64,000 nt of DNA from Diphasiastrum complanatum (taxonomy: Eukaryota > Streptophyta > Lycopodiopsida > Lycopodiales > Lycopodiaceae): NCBI GenBank assembly GCA_029204225.1, contig CM055092.1, positions 44,386,309-44,450,308 of the forward strand. The letters run 5' to 3'. Of the stretch, positions 34,990 to 46,050 are shown piece after piece; positions within the stretch are counted from its first letter, which is position 1, and each line of letters begins with the position of its first letter. The notes under the pieces are model-generated. The model worked only from the letters and a program-made list of their open reading frames with translations, ran no database searches and was not told the origin of the DNA. The translations under genes were made by a program, and so were the position numbers.

Positions 34990-35985
34990 TAATATCCATT
35001 TGCCATAGATCTCATCCATAAAGTGTAGCAAGTGAGATAATGACTCGAATGCTTACCATCTTTGCCATGAGTGCAAAGGTCTCATCATAGTCAATCTCTT
35101 GTTCTTGAGAATATCCTTTTGCCACTAACCTTGCCTTGTACTTGTTCATAGACCCATCTTGCATCCAATAGCTCATCAAGATCCATTGCTTGGATTCACT
35201 CTCTTCTTTCCTTGCTTCATCTACACTTGTAGGTTCATCAAAAGAGGTTAGCAAAACAACATAATTTCCATAAACTACTTGCTTACCCTATTTATCATAT
35301 GTGAGCCTTGAACGTACTTGTCTATCCCTTGATGTTCTCCTTGGCTTTTGACTTGATGAAGATCCGTCATCATCACCATCTAAAGTAGGATCCTTTACAT
35401 CACCATCAAGAATGTTAGATCCATCCACGTCATCATCAATAATGCTTGAAGACACTTTTGGAATGTTCCCCTCATAAAAAATGACATCTCCACCAACAAT
35501 CACTTTGTTAGTAGGAGGAATGTAAACCACCTTGTAGGCTTTACTCACCTCACTATATCCAACAAAAATACCTCTCCTTGAAGATTGATCCTCCTTGGTC
35601 CTATCATCAAGAGTAATGTTGACATAGCATGTGCATCCAAAAGTTCTTAAAAAATTGACACTCGGCCTCCTCTTGAATAGCATCTCAAAAGGTGTCCTTC
35701 CATCCAAAATAGCACTCAGCCACCTATTGCACAAGAAATTGGCACACAACAAAGCTTGATCTTAAAACGGCTTATCAACTTAGCACTTAACCTCATGGCT
35801 TTAGCACTTTCACATAAATTCCTATTCTTCCTTTTAGCCACTCCATTTTATAGTGGGTTCCTTGATGGTGTATACTCCCTCTTGATCCCATGCTCATCTC
35901 AAAAGGCCTTGAACTTGGTAGATATGTACTCACCACCATTGTCGCTCCTTAAGCACTTGATCCTAGTTAAAGATCCCATTAAATA
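34990..35985 (-). pseudogene. Copia V: integrase to RT remnants
   Basis: From high to low: CLRSDNGGEYIS and ESAKAMRLSAK (35985-35756, with a frameshift at the QNGVAKRKNR motif); ANFLCNRWLSA; the fold FGCTCYVNITLDDRTKED with GIFVGYSEVSKAYK (35752-35288); an acidic linker with SQKPRRTSRDRQVRSRLTYDK; then LTSFDEPTSVDEAR and the RT start MNKYKARLVAKGYSQEQEIDYDETFA (35254-35012). It stops before the catalytic RT motifs. Close relative of copia G. Confidence 0.85.
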
Positions 35986-36010
35986 AAAAAAATTCAATTT
36001 TTTTTTTTGG

Positions 36011-36616
36011 TAGCCAACCCAGATAGCGCGCCGGCATGCTAGGCAGCATGCCATTAAAAAAAATATTCTGGCTTGTTGCTTTTAACACGCCGGAATGCTA
36101 TCTGGGTTGGTTGCAAAAAAACTTTCTCATTTCACATAGCACACTGGCGTGCTATCTTTAAAGGTTGTAATTTTTTTTTTGGTTGTTTTACTTAGCACGT
36201 CGGCTTACTATGTTGGGAGATTGAAATAAATATTCTGAAATAATGTTTCTACTCAAAATTTGGTTCTCAAATGTGTCAAAATAGCTTTTCTATTTATAAT
36301 TTACTCGACTAGCACACTGGCATGCTAGCTGAATCAGCTCCAAAAAGAAAAAAAAAAAAATTTCAAAAAGTTCTTCAAAAGCCTTCATTTTTTTTTCAAT
36401 ACTAGCACGCCAGCATGCTAACTTTTACACTTCAAGAACAGTTTCTTTTTAAATAAAAATGAGCTTGTATTTATAGAGTAACAAAGTATTTTGTGATGGA
36501 CCTATTTAGAATGTGATGGATAGTTAAATTTTTAAGTATGCATCAAACCACAATTCTTGTTCTTAAAAAATCATGTATACGTAGTGGCATCATAAAGAGT
36601 AGCACACCATGTGCTA
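36011..36616. repeat. Spaced array of 17-18-bp imperfect palindromes
   Basis: Six variants of TAGCACGCCGGCATGCTA at 36024-36041, 36083-36100, 36137-36154, 36193-36210, 36310-36327 and 36403-36420, and a seventh relative (TAGCACACCATGTGCTA) at 36600-36616. Start-to-start spacings are 59, 54, 56, 117 and 93 bp among the six, so the first four lie about 56 bp apart and one period is skipped. Spacers are A/T-rich with poly-T or poly-A runs. The first two units lie in a larger inverted repeat (CCAACCCAGATAGC at 36014-36027 against GCTATCTGGGTTGG at 36097-36110). No coding. Function unknown. Confidence 0.75.
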
Positions 36617-36730
36617 CCATTTTGTTGGAGCATGTCATGGAAGAAACTCGCAAAACTCGAAAAAATTTACTCAAGAATGTCAAAACCCTCTCCATCCTAC
36701 GAAAGCACATTTGCTCCACTTATGTGATAA

Positions 36731-36767
36731 ATGTACATAAATAGTAGCTTGCAGTTATCAAAGGAGC

Positions 36768-36804
<37 letters not shown>

Positions 36805-37094
36805 AAAGAGAGAGAGAGAGAGAGAGCCCTCCCTCCCTCCCTCCCTCCCTACGTGCCCTCCCTACAACCCCTCCCTTGCATGCCTCCATGAGCCCTCCCT
36901 ACATGCCCTTCCCATGCCCCCTCCGTTGCGCCCTCCCTGCGCCTCCTCCTACACGCACTCCCTACACCCTCCTCACTCGCCCTCCCTGTGCCCTCCCTGC
37001 TCGCCCTCTCGGTGCCCCCTCCATGTGCCCTCCCCGCTCGCCCTCCCATGTGCCCTCCTCGCATGCCCTCCTTGCACCCTCCCCATGCCCCCTC

Positions 37095-37129
<35 letters not shown>

Positions 37130-37702
37130 TAGGTGTAACAATAAGCTATAGTGTGCCCGTCGATGGCAGGCGGTCAATGCTGTGTATTTGCATGTGTATA
37201 CGTATGTGTATGTGTGTGTATGTCTATGTATATGTATATGTGTATGTGTGTGTATGTACACATATGCATCTATATGTATATGGATATGTATGTGTATGTG
37301 TATATATTGTATGTATGTGTATGTATGTGTGTGTATATGTCCATGTGTATGTGTGTACATGTACGTGTATGTATGTGTATATACATGTATATGTATATGT
37401 GTATGTGTATGTATATATATATGTAAATATATAGGTATATGTATGCATATGTATATGTGCATGTGTATGTATATGTATATGTATTTGTGTGTACGTATAA
37501 GTGTTGTATGTCTGTATATGTATAGTACATTTGTGTATGTGTATGTATATGGGTGTATATATATATTGTGCATGTGTATGTATATGTGTGTATATGTGAA
37601 TGTGTATGTATATGTGTACGTGTGTATGTGTATGTGTGTACATGTACATGTATGTGTATGTGTATATATATGTGTATGTCTATGTTAATATATAGGTATA
37701 TG

Positions 37703-37733
<31 letters not shown>

Positions 37734-37862
37734 CTGTATGTGTATGTATATGTGTATGTCCACATGTATGCGTATATGTATGTGTATGCATATGTACATG
37801 TGTATGTGTATGTGTATGTACATGTATTTGTGTGTGTGTATAAGTGTTTGTATGTCTGTATA
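36731..37862. repeat. Compound simple-repeat block (TG, GA, CCCT-rich, TATG/TGTA)
   Basis: In order: (TG)n 36772-36801, GA-rich to about 36826, a C/T-rich minisatellite with GCCCTCCC cores to about 37096, (GA)n to about 37127, then about 650 bp of TGTATG/TATATG repeats from about 37190. All reading frames stay open on both strands (Pro-rich, Tyr-Val or Thr-His repeats) only because of the repeat composition. Not coding. Confidence 0.9.
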
Positions 37863-38329
37863 TGTAAAGACCCTAAAGGATTGACCCTAAGATGAGGATA
37901 GGAAAACACAATAAGAGAGACAATGGAGCCAAACCGCCCAACCAATCCTAGATCAAACCTGGATCTAGCCCTCAAGCCATGCCATGTGAAGCAAGAGGAG
38001 AAGAGAGAAACTGGTAACTTAAACCCAATATATCGACAGGAGAATCCCTACCTCATTATATAGAGAGTAGTGTCATGTGCATGAAACCATGCGACCCCCA
38101 TGCAGGTCAACTATAAATAGGTCTCATCTCTTCATGCAGTCCTCCTGTCTATATCTGTTACACATACAAGCAATACTCCATATGTCTCAATTAGAGTGTC
38201 TGGGTCCTCTCAAGGTAATTAGTCACAAACAAGCCTCGACATGGAATCGGGGTGACCAATAATCTTGAATACTGGAGGGCCGGTCTACCACATTAGGACT
38301 ATTCTAGGTCCTTAACCGAATATGTAACA
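37863..38329 (-). repeat. 3' LTR of a minus-strand element X (467 bp)
   Basis: On minus it runs TGTTACATATTCGG ... GGGTCTTTACA and is preceded by the polypurine tract AGGAGGGAAGAA (38330-38341). It contains a TATAAATA motif (plus 38112-38119), whose promoter orientation is not settled. Its left edge abuts the simple-repeat block. Confidence 0.6.
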
Positions 38330-38341
38330 TTCTTCCCTCCT

Positions 38342-39950
38342 TAAACTGCTTCTATCCTTAGAAGCTCCTCAAGACAAGAAAGAATTACAGGAACAATTCT
38401 TTTAACTTTCAATATTGACCGAGGAAAACAATATTCTTAGTTTGACTTCCATATCAAACAAGTAGTCAAAGATAAATCTATTTCTAATCATTGATCTCTG
38501 TTCTAGAGTACGACTCAAGTTTGAAATATACACTAAGCAACAAATTTCTCAACTAGTTTACACTCAACACAAGTTAGTAACATCAACTTCATGTAAAACA
38601 CTTACATAAACCACTGAGTAAAATATTCCCTAACTTAGGAGATTAAAGTTAAAGAAAAGTAATAATAATTACAGTATGAAATTATCCACAAACTCTGACA
38701 GACAATTCATAAAAAGCTTCCAAGTACAACTATCCTTAGAATCTAATTCTAACATGTGATAATTCATTCAACTATAATCTCTAGGAGAATCATTAAGATA
38801 TAAAATGATTAAAACTCAACTTTGAGTACCCCAGATATTCTTTTGAGTTAAATGCTCCTGTTTCTAGCACCAAATGCAAGAATTTCAAGTTCTATAAACC
38901 ACTAGTAATTAAAGACTGAATGCATACCAACATGACAATCATTTTCAACTACAAAAACTTCATTTTACAATCTAGAATCAAATCTAGATACCTAAAGTCC
39001 TGCTGAATATCAATTCAGATATTATTCTTGGATTCATTATGATTTGTTATCCAAATGAGCGCTCGGGGATACAATCACTAATGAGCCTAGTCTATTCCTT
39101 AACTAAGGAATACTCTATCCCAAGAATACTGCATATCCAATGCACATAATTTTAACTGATGAATCTAAATGATTCACTAATCATGCGTTTTACAAGCAAT
39201 AAAAATCAAAATTATCAGTTTTTGGTGATCCACATCACACTGATCATTTTTACCAATTAACTTCACTCTGGAGTAATCAACTACTCAAGTTAATTGCCAA
39301 TGATTCAAAAATCTCGAATGTCTAGGTGAAGAATTCAATTATACTAGTATGACACCACATTTAGATCCTTACCCAAATCATTTATAAGTTAATCCATAAT
39401 TGATTGCTTTATGGCCCTACTTAGCTATACTCTTGAATTTCTGTTATGGATACTATTAAGTTTAAATCAACTTGGCTCAGGTTTTTATGAATATTGTTGC
39501 TCTATTTTCAATAGGATTGTAGTAAAATTCTTTTTTTGGCTAGACCCGATTATGATACATAGATTAGAGACTGGGCCTTGGTCAAAATATCCTGCCACAC
39601 TTTTAAATATAATTTTTGAAGAGCTTAACAGCATGGAAAATTACTCAATAGGAAGTAACTTTGAGAAAAAGGTACAATTGTCGAGGGCTGGATATGCACG
39701 TTTGAGACAACCATCTAGTGATAATAAAATAGATCAGTTGACTTTTGTAGTTTCAGCTTCTATTTGATGAGTGGCCAGCAAGTGCTTTAATAATTGCTTT
39801 TTATTTCATAAAAAAAGAAAACGTTCCGACCCACTACGTTCCGGAACGTCGACCCAAAAGGGTTGGAACGGGTTTCCAAGATTTTATCTACCAATCTCTC
39901 AATGGACTAACAAAATATCAAACAACTAATTTTTATCTTGGTATATAGCT
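38342..39950 (-). mobile_element. Internal/LTR remnants of minus-strand LTR element(s)
   Basis: 38765-38856 is homologous to the W leader at 21398-21480. 38857-38874 repeats W's primer-site-like motif (TTTGGTGCTAGAAACAGG on minus), followed by a TG start at 38875 that would be the 5' LTR end. No pol coding. Whether the LTR at 37863 belongs to the same element is unclear because the LTR ends differ. The frame at 39411-39767 (plus) has no recognisable domain. Confidence 0.45.
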
Positions 39951-39955
39951 TAGGT

Positions 39956-40076
39956 GATTCATGAGAGCTAAAACTTGTGAATGCACTATATGATTCTTGA
40001 ATGTGAAATTTCGACAAAAGAGATTCATGAGAACTAAAACTTGTGAATGCACTATATGATTCTTGAATGTGAAATT

Positions 40077-40146
<70 letters not shown>
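39956..40146 (+). repeat. 59-bp direct duplication beside a (GA)n tract
   Basis: Units 39956-40014 and 40022-40080 differ at about one base, with a 7-bp spacer. The second runs straight into an AG repeat at 40081-40146. Probably slippage-linked. Confidence 0.85.
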
Positions 40147-40854
40147 GATAGCTTCAATGGTGTGTATCATTTTGACTTTAATGTGTCTTTGGTAAGCGGA
40201 TGACCTGTCCTTTTTGGTTTGATTACTTTGTCTGATGCTTGCCATGGCTTCTTAGGAGTCCCATCTAGAACCAAAACTACCAAGCACCGCATTAAGCTCC
40301 TTCAAATTGAAGAGGTGGTCACTTGACAATTTTGGCTAGATCAATCAACTAGACACATCTGTAATGTAATTACGAGCCTGTGTGGCAATTATCAAATCCA
40401 AAAAACTGTATCCTTTGGGTCAATTCGAGTATCTACGCAGATTATATTATCCAATCACGACCAGCTGATTATATGTTGTTTGTATTTTCCTGATCCACAA
40501 CACCTGATCATAAGAAATAAATTTAAATTTTATTATTACACCTGAAGAAAACATTTGACTGCACTCGGTTGCCTGATCCTAGCTATCACTCTACTCTGGA
40601 CAATCTACCGCAACCTGGTCATGATAATTCTCTCCTACACGTGAGCAGCAGTATAAAGTATTTACATGCATGCTATAAAGAATCAGGATGTTCGATCCGT
40701 TTTCCTTGTATGGTGAGAATCCGTGCGATGGAAAAAGCCTCAACGCATTAATGTCGCATTCACCAAGTCGTACTACGGTGAGAGGGAATGCCACAGCACA
40801 TTCTCACATTCACCACTTATTCACTTACTCTTAAAATTTTCTTTTGCTGGTTAT
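40147..40854. other. Intergenic, downstream of the expansin gene
   Basis: No gene or repeat recognised. It would include the 3' UTR of the minus-strand expansin gene. Confidence 0.4.
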
Positions 40855-42166
40855 CTAAAAATTAATATTTGTCCGATAAACTCCGCCTGCATACCAATTC
40901 CTCGGTATGACGTCATAGGCAGTGATTGTTCTTCTAGAAGACAGAGATGTTAACCTTAGGGAGAATGGAGCTTTAATTGGTCCACCGTAATGACACCAAT
41001 TTACTCCCCACACTTGAGTCATTGGCTGCCAAAATTTAGATCCTGCCTGCAATACAAATAGCAACGTAAGTACAAGTAATGCGAGTGAACAGGATACCAA
41101 TCTGAGGACGACCAACTTTAAGCATGAAGTAGGACGTGGAGACTGTTCAGTACCTGCAGGAGCTCAACTGAACCCAAGTCTCCTGGTCCCGCTACGTATT
41201 TCACGAGGATAGAAAACCAGTATGGTGAAGCACCAGGACTCACGTGAAATTCGAGAGGCACCCCCCTTGGATAAGCACAATTAACCCTGTTCGGCAGATT
41301 GTTAGTTGGATAAGTTTTATGGCTAGCATTCTAGCTGAAATTGCAAGTAGATTTTTACTAGTCACTATTATTCTGGTAAAGATCCAAGTTCGTGCACTGT
41401 TGGCAAGTTGTACCTTCGGTATTGGATCTGCATCACTCCCATGTTAAGCAGCTCAGAGCCTCTTCCATAATTGGCCATTTCACCGAATGCAGTCCCGCTT
41501 AGATCAAAGTGTGTTCGTCCATATGCACAATAACCCCCAGGTGGACATTCATCCGTGACAACCACCGTAACCGCGTGTGTAGAGCATAGCCAGCTACCAA
41601 CACACCGAACCTACATAGAGAAACCGGCCTTATGATAAACCTCTGTGAAATTTCTCCTTAAACTCCCAGAAAAAAAAAAATTCGAAATTCAAAGTCGAAA
41701 ATTGAAATAAACTCAAACAATTCATTCAGTTCTACACTGAAATAATATAAATTATCATCTATGGTTGTAGAAATTCGCAATTTTTAAGACAATACCCTCT
41801 AACTTGACAAGGGAATTTGGAGACAGATTTCAAATATTTCCGCTGGTTGTGGTTCAACACTATATTCTGACTGTGACAGCTAAACCAAAGCAGGTGGTCC
41901 TACCTGATAACAGGATCCACAGCCTTTTCCATTCCTAAACAGAACAAGACTTGCAGCGGTAATGCTTGAGCCATAGGGCGTGCCTGCAAGACCCCCATAG
42001 CCGCATGCTCCTCCTGATCGCAACAGAGATATTTCAGTTTGATCAGCATCTTTATCTACTGTACAATGTTGTCATTGCCATATAATGTCATGTCTCGAAC
42101 ACTTGCAGAGGATCACAGTGAAATCCACCGATCAATAAACCGCGACAATTGTGTGTGTGTGTGTGC

Positions 42167-42221
<55 letters not shown>

Positions 42222-42388
42222 CCATCACTACCAGCACCATGGGGGCTTCCGTACCATGTGGCAGTTGCCGGTTCCCACGGAATCGAAATGTGCTTTATGC
42301 TTGTTGCTCCTATACTGCGCTGAATACAGACAAATGTAAATCCTATCAAACCTAATTCTATTAGTGCTCTACTGAGTTGATTCCTCAT
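40855..42388 (-). CDS. Beta-expansin, five exons, apparently intact
   Basis: A secreted cell-wall-loosening protein that disrupts non-covalent polysaccharide contacts. Exons on minus: 42388-42223, 42013-41904, 41610-41414, 41286-41154, 41046-40855; all introns are GT-AG and phases match, giving 265 residues, normal for the family. A hydrophobic N-terminus (LIELGLIGFTFVCI) can serve as signal peptide. Domain 1 (GH45-like) has TWYGSPHGAGSDGGACGYGG, Cys pairs, DECPPGGYC and the HFD motif in THFDLSGTAFG. Domain 2 (CBM63-like) has GPGDLGSVEL, a WGVNW stretch, PFSLRLTSLS and VIPRNW. DECPGG-type and APFSLRLT-type motifs favour beta- over alpha-expansin. The least certain part is exon 1: a TTCAG acceptor-like site at about 42318 could mean an upstream signal-peptide exon. 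Intron 1 holds a (CT)n tract. Confidence 0.9.
42169..42220 (+). repeat. (GA)n microsatellite in expansin intron 1
   Basis: A nearly pure GA tract (CT on the gene strand) that begins immediately after the exon-1 donor GT at 42222-42221. Length variation here could affect splicing of intron 1. Confidence 0.95.
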
Positions 42389-42669
42389 TTCGACAAAGAA
42401 TGTCTAACAAATCGGTAGACGCAACTATTTTTTAGAACCTTGTCACAACCAACAGAGAAGTAACATGAATTTGATAGATATTTGAAGACGGAACTTGCTG
42501 TTTGTGGTACTTTGTCGGTGTAGTGCTGTAAATAAGCAAGCGTCGTATAATAGTCAGCACAATTCTGAACACGAAAGCACAAAAAAGAAATGATAGGAGA
42601 ATTCACGTTGATGAGATGACTTTTTGCAACGTCTTGAAAGACAAGACTACAGAGCTGCTGGGATGCAAG

Positions 42670-42678
42670 TATTTATAA
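42670..42678 (-). promoter_or_regulatory. TATA box of the beta-expansin gene
   Basis: TTATAAATA on minus, about 280 bp upstream of the ATG at 42388. It would imply a 5' UTR of about 250 nt. Another TATA-like site lies near 42891-42897. Confidence 0.45.
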
Positions 42679-42699
42679 GCTGGACGCTTAGCATACTAA

Positions 42700-43602
42700 T
42701 AAGTGCGAAGAGCAAGGAACTATACTTAAGAGATGAGGGTTGCTAGCTGTAGCAATATTTCCTACATGAAGATGGCATACTTATAATTACACACGAGTTA
42801 ATAAGACAGGCAAAGATGAAAGGAAGTCATAACAAACTTTGTGTCAAAGGTGCTCGCCGCTGTTTTCCAAAGCATTCAGCGCACTCTCTTTATATTCCCG
42901 GAGATAAAATAAGCATCCAAATATTTCAAAAGACTAGTTGCTGCAAAAACCCACAATGAAGTTTGGGATCGCATTCACAGAAGCTTTCCCTGCAAATTTT
43001 CAATTAACACGATGCAGCATCGTGCCATGTATACCCATATCATGCACGAAGACCAAAGTGCGGGGAGATGTGCAGCATTGTGTTGCACACATTAGAGGTA
43101 CGTTATCCTTACGTATGCTGCAGCGGCACCGGCGCTGAATACCTGACTGCGGAGAACACTCCGAATTGGGTAGCCTGAGAGTAGAACTGTTGACAAGTCA
43201 GAGGACTGGAAGACTGGAGAATGGTGAGCATGAGGAGGAAGGGAAGATGAAAGGAGGACAGGACGAGCAGCATCGAGCGTTGTCATGTCAACGGATGATA
43301 TCCCAAGATGATACTGCCTTGTCTTAACTCCTGTCGTTGTTCGATCTCAATTTCAACAGCGGACTTATAGTCTACCACAAAGTGTTGGCGCCGTCTTCTT
43401 ATTTTCCTTATTTTTGGACGTGCCTCCTCATGACTCACGACGTCGGCGACTCTCCTTTCCATCACAATTGATAAAGAATCACAATACACTTAGCTCATTT
43501 TTGGGGGTGGGGTACTTTGAACCACCATCTTCGTGAGGGTGGTCGGCTCGCAAAGATCTCCAAGGATGGGGATACACTATATTTATCTTGGCCTTATGTT
43601 GT
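42700..43602. other. Upstream region of the expansin gene
   Basis: No transposon signature is visible until the LTR at 43603. Small minus frames at 43092-43286 and 43283-43489 have no recognisable domain. Confidence 0.35.
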
Positions 43603-44652
43603 TGTAGCGCAGGCATCCCAAAGGGAGCCGGGAACCACGACTTAGCTTCTCAGCCATGCCAAATCGGGGGTCCCGATGTGGGTGACTTCCCTCCAAGCAA
43701 GCCGCCCGACATACATCAAACTTAACCAACTCTAAGCTTCGTTACAAACGAGTAACATCCATTCCAAGCAAGCGGTCTAACTTACATCAGACTTAACCAA
43801 CTGAAAGCTTCGTCACGAGCGCTGGAAGCCAACCTGGCGCCACGCCAGACTGGATAGCCATAAACAAGTAACATCCACCCAAGCAAGCCATCCAACTCAG
43901 CCGACAGGTTAGAGCCCGTTCCCCAAGAGCTTAACCCATTCACGTTCACGCAAGGAACACTCAGAACCACAAGTCGCCACAGATATGGAAACAACCAGTT
44001 CCTGGACCAAATGGTCCCGACAGCATATCGCTGGCGCCACGGACCGAATGGTCCCGACGGCATACCGCTGGCATTCCGGGAAACGACCCTCAGCTATGTG
44101 CCAACTTAAAAATTTGGAAGCGGCCTTACAACTGGCGCTTTTACCGAATACCGAAACCCAGAAGGTAATCAGAGTCAGTTTGAGAAAAATCCCACTTTAT
44201 TGATAAATCTGAGAAGGTTACATTTCAAGTGTGTGACGGACCCTAGTCTCCGGGGCACTAGCATGCCAAGGCGAGAGCCATGACAACATTCCAGCAAAGG
44301 AGGCTGAGACTTGGTTGGAGCTCGCCCTGAGTCGCAACCCGCACTCCCCTATAGTATTGGTGTGATTCGGCACCCCCCCTCATACCAGGCACTCTACCTA
44401 AGCTGGTAAAGCACGTTTTTCTGTCTCTAGGATTTTCTCTTTCTAGAAAGTCATTTTCTCTCTCTAGATTTTATTGATCCCCAGGCTTCCTTTAATCATG
44501 CCTAGATCGTGTGAGGTGATTGCACATAGATCTGAGCTCTCTGGACTCCGCTAGAACGGATCAAAGATTTTCAGCCATAGGAACTTGGCGCCGGCTGGAT
44601 TCTGGTCACAGTGGCACCGGGAGCAGCAGGGGCGCTGCTGACGCTGGGGACA
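43603..44652 (-). repeat. LTR of family B, copy 1
   Basis: On plus it begins TGTAGCGCAGGCATCCC. The orientation is minus because the polyadenylation-type AATAAA reads on minus (44201-44196). Homologous to 52283-52667, 58066-58152 and 63405-64000. It contains a 37-bp tandem duplication (44004-44040, 44041 onward). It shares a diverged R-region block with family A LTRs (CCCTATAG...GTGATTCGGC). The right end at 44652 is tentative (TG...CA rule); element C starts three bases later. It preserves the uninterrupted sites where D (near 43854) and E (43931-43935) sit in the other B copy. Confidence 0.65.
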
Positions 44653-45356
44653 TATGTTGCGCCGGCGCCTCACAGGGCGCTGGGACTTGAGCGGTTTCCC
44701 CAACACGCGCTTAAGTCTAACATTCATCCATCATGCACTTACGTAAAAGCCAACTCAAAAACGTAACAAGCTTAACCATTCAGACTTAAGAAAACTGGAA
44801 TCCCAACCAACCCGAAAGCCAACTCAGAATCCGTCCCCAAAAGGTAACCAAAGGCAAAGACAAGCCACACATGAAACCCAAGGCATAGTGGTCGCCAAAC
44901 TGACCAATTGGCATAGCGGCAAGCCCCATGTCGATGACAGGGACCCTTAGGCGCCAGCGACACAAAAAGGTTGTAGTAAGGGTCCTTCCACTTAGACCAG
45001 TCCCGGAGGCGAAACCGAAATGGTAATCATCCCCAAGGATCAACTTTATTAGATTTGGAAGAGGTTACATTCATACATAGACTGACCGGTCTCGGGGCCA
45101 CCAACACGTGTTGGGCATTGTGCCTGGCTCGTGCTGGTAGAGGGAGCTGAGACCTGGCGACTGGATTCCTGGCGCTGGTTGAGCTGCCCAAGTTTCTGTC
45201 TGCCGGACTCCCCCTATAGTTCTGCAGTGATTCGGCGCACCCCCTCTAATTTGAAACATAGTGCTTTTTTATAAAGCATGCTTTTTAGGACTTAGTTTTT
45301 ATTTTGCTGATTAAGCCTGGCAAGCCTGGCAAAATCAGTCTGGCTCCCGGACATGG

Positions 45357-46038
45357 TGTTAAAAATTCACAATTCTAGCTTGACTAGTTTTGGTCATATG
45401 ACTTGTAAATAGTTAGATGGTCATGATGTGGCTTGTCACACGTGCCAAATAGCATAGGATTCCATTCATAAGGATGTTCTCAAGTAGACCTAAGTGTTAG
45501 AACCTTTGGAATGAGTCCAAATTATGCTTAGATACAAGGGAGAAAAAATAGGAGCTATTTTTGGTAATTTTTGGATTGTTGAGGGATCTCCAAGATTCCA
45601 ACCCTAACTTGGTAGGGATGAAAGATCCACCAAAATTAGCATTAGGGATAGGTTTAGGGCTACTCATACCTGCCCAAAACCGTGATGGATCATGTATATA
45701 TAGGTGATGATATCTCACCAAAATCAATCAAGCAATTTCATGTTTTTTCTCTCATAATGGTGCAATTGCTCTCTATGTTCATAATTGTTTGAGTACTTGT
45801 GATTACTAATGATTATAGGATTGAATGTAGGTCTGGTGTACAGTACTCAGACTGTGGGAGGCCGTACTTTCACACGTGTGAAGCCTTCTTCAAGGATTTG
45901 GGCCATTTAGTGAGGTTCAAGCATAGATTTTTGATGGATTTTGATGGTTCAACTTGTGCTAATCTTATGAAATCATAATGTATTGTTTCCCTCATCATTT
46001 CAAGTGTTTAAGAATCCTTATTTGCTGTAATTTTTACA
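45357..46038 (+). repeat. Copia Y 5' LTR
   Basis: 682 bp. A TATATATA motif near 45694 is the likely TATA box. It contains the palindromic CACACGTGTG around 45872. Confidence 0.93.
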
Positions 46039-46050
46039 TGGTATCAGAGC
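46039..46050 (+). promoter_or_regulatory. Copia Y primer-binding site
   Basis: TGGTATCAGAGC directly after the LTR, complementary to the initiator-Met tRNA 3' end. It primes minus-strand DNA synthesis. Confidence 0.92.

Noticed and set aside
36024-36420. CRISPR-like repeat-spacer array
   Set aside because: The units are imperfect palindromes with A/T-rich, non-unique spacers, divergent copies and plant genomic context. No cas genes.
36731-37843. Long open frames on both strands encoding Pro-rich, Tyr-Val or Thr-His repeat proteins
   Set aside because: They arise purely from TG/TA, GA and CCCT simple repeats, and every frame is open. No start context or homologue, so not genes.
39411-39767. 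118-codon frame on plus
   Set aside because: AT-rich, no recognisable domain, lies between LTR fragments. No support beyond being open.
43092-43489. Possible upstream exon(s) of the expansin gene
   Set aside because: No splice-consistent signal peptide is found there, and the model starting at 42388 already gives the normal family length.
43782-45259. Multiple 60-95 codon frames inside LTRs of families A and B (also 58468-58941, 62800-63583)
   Set aside because: They recur only because the LTRs are repeated, lie in R/U5 or U3 with the AATAAA signal, and are not conserved at the codon level.
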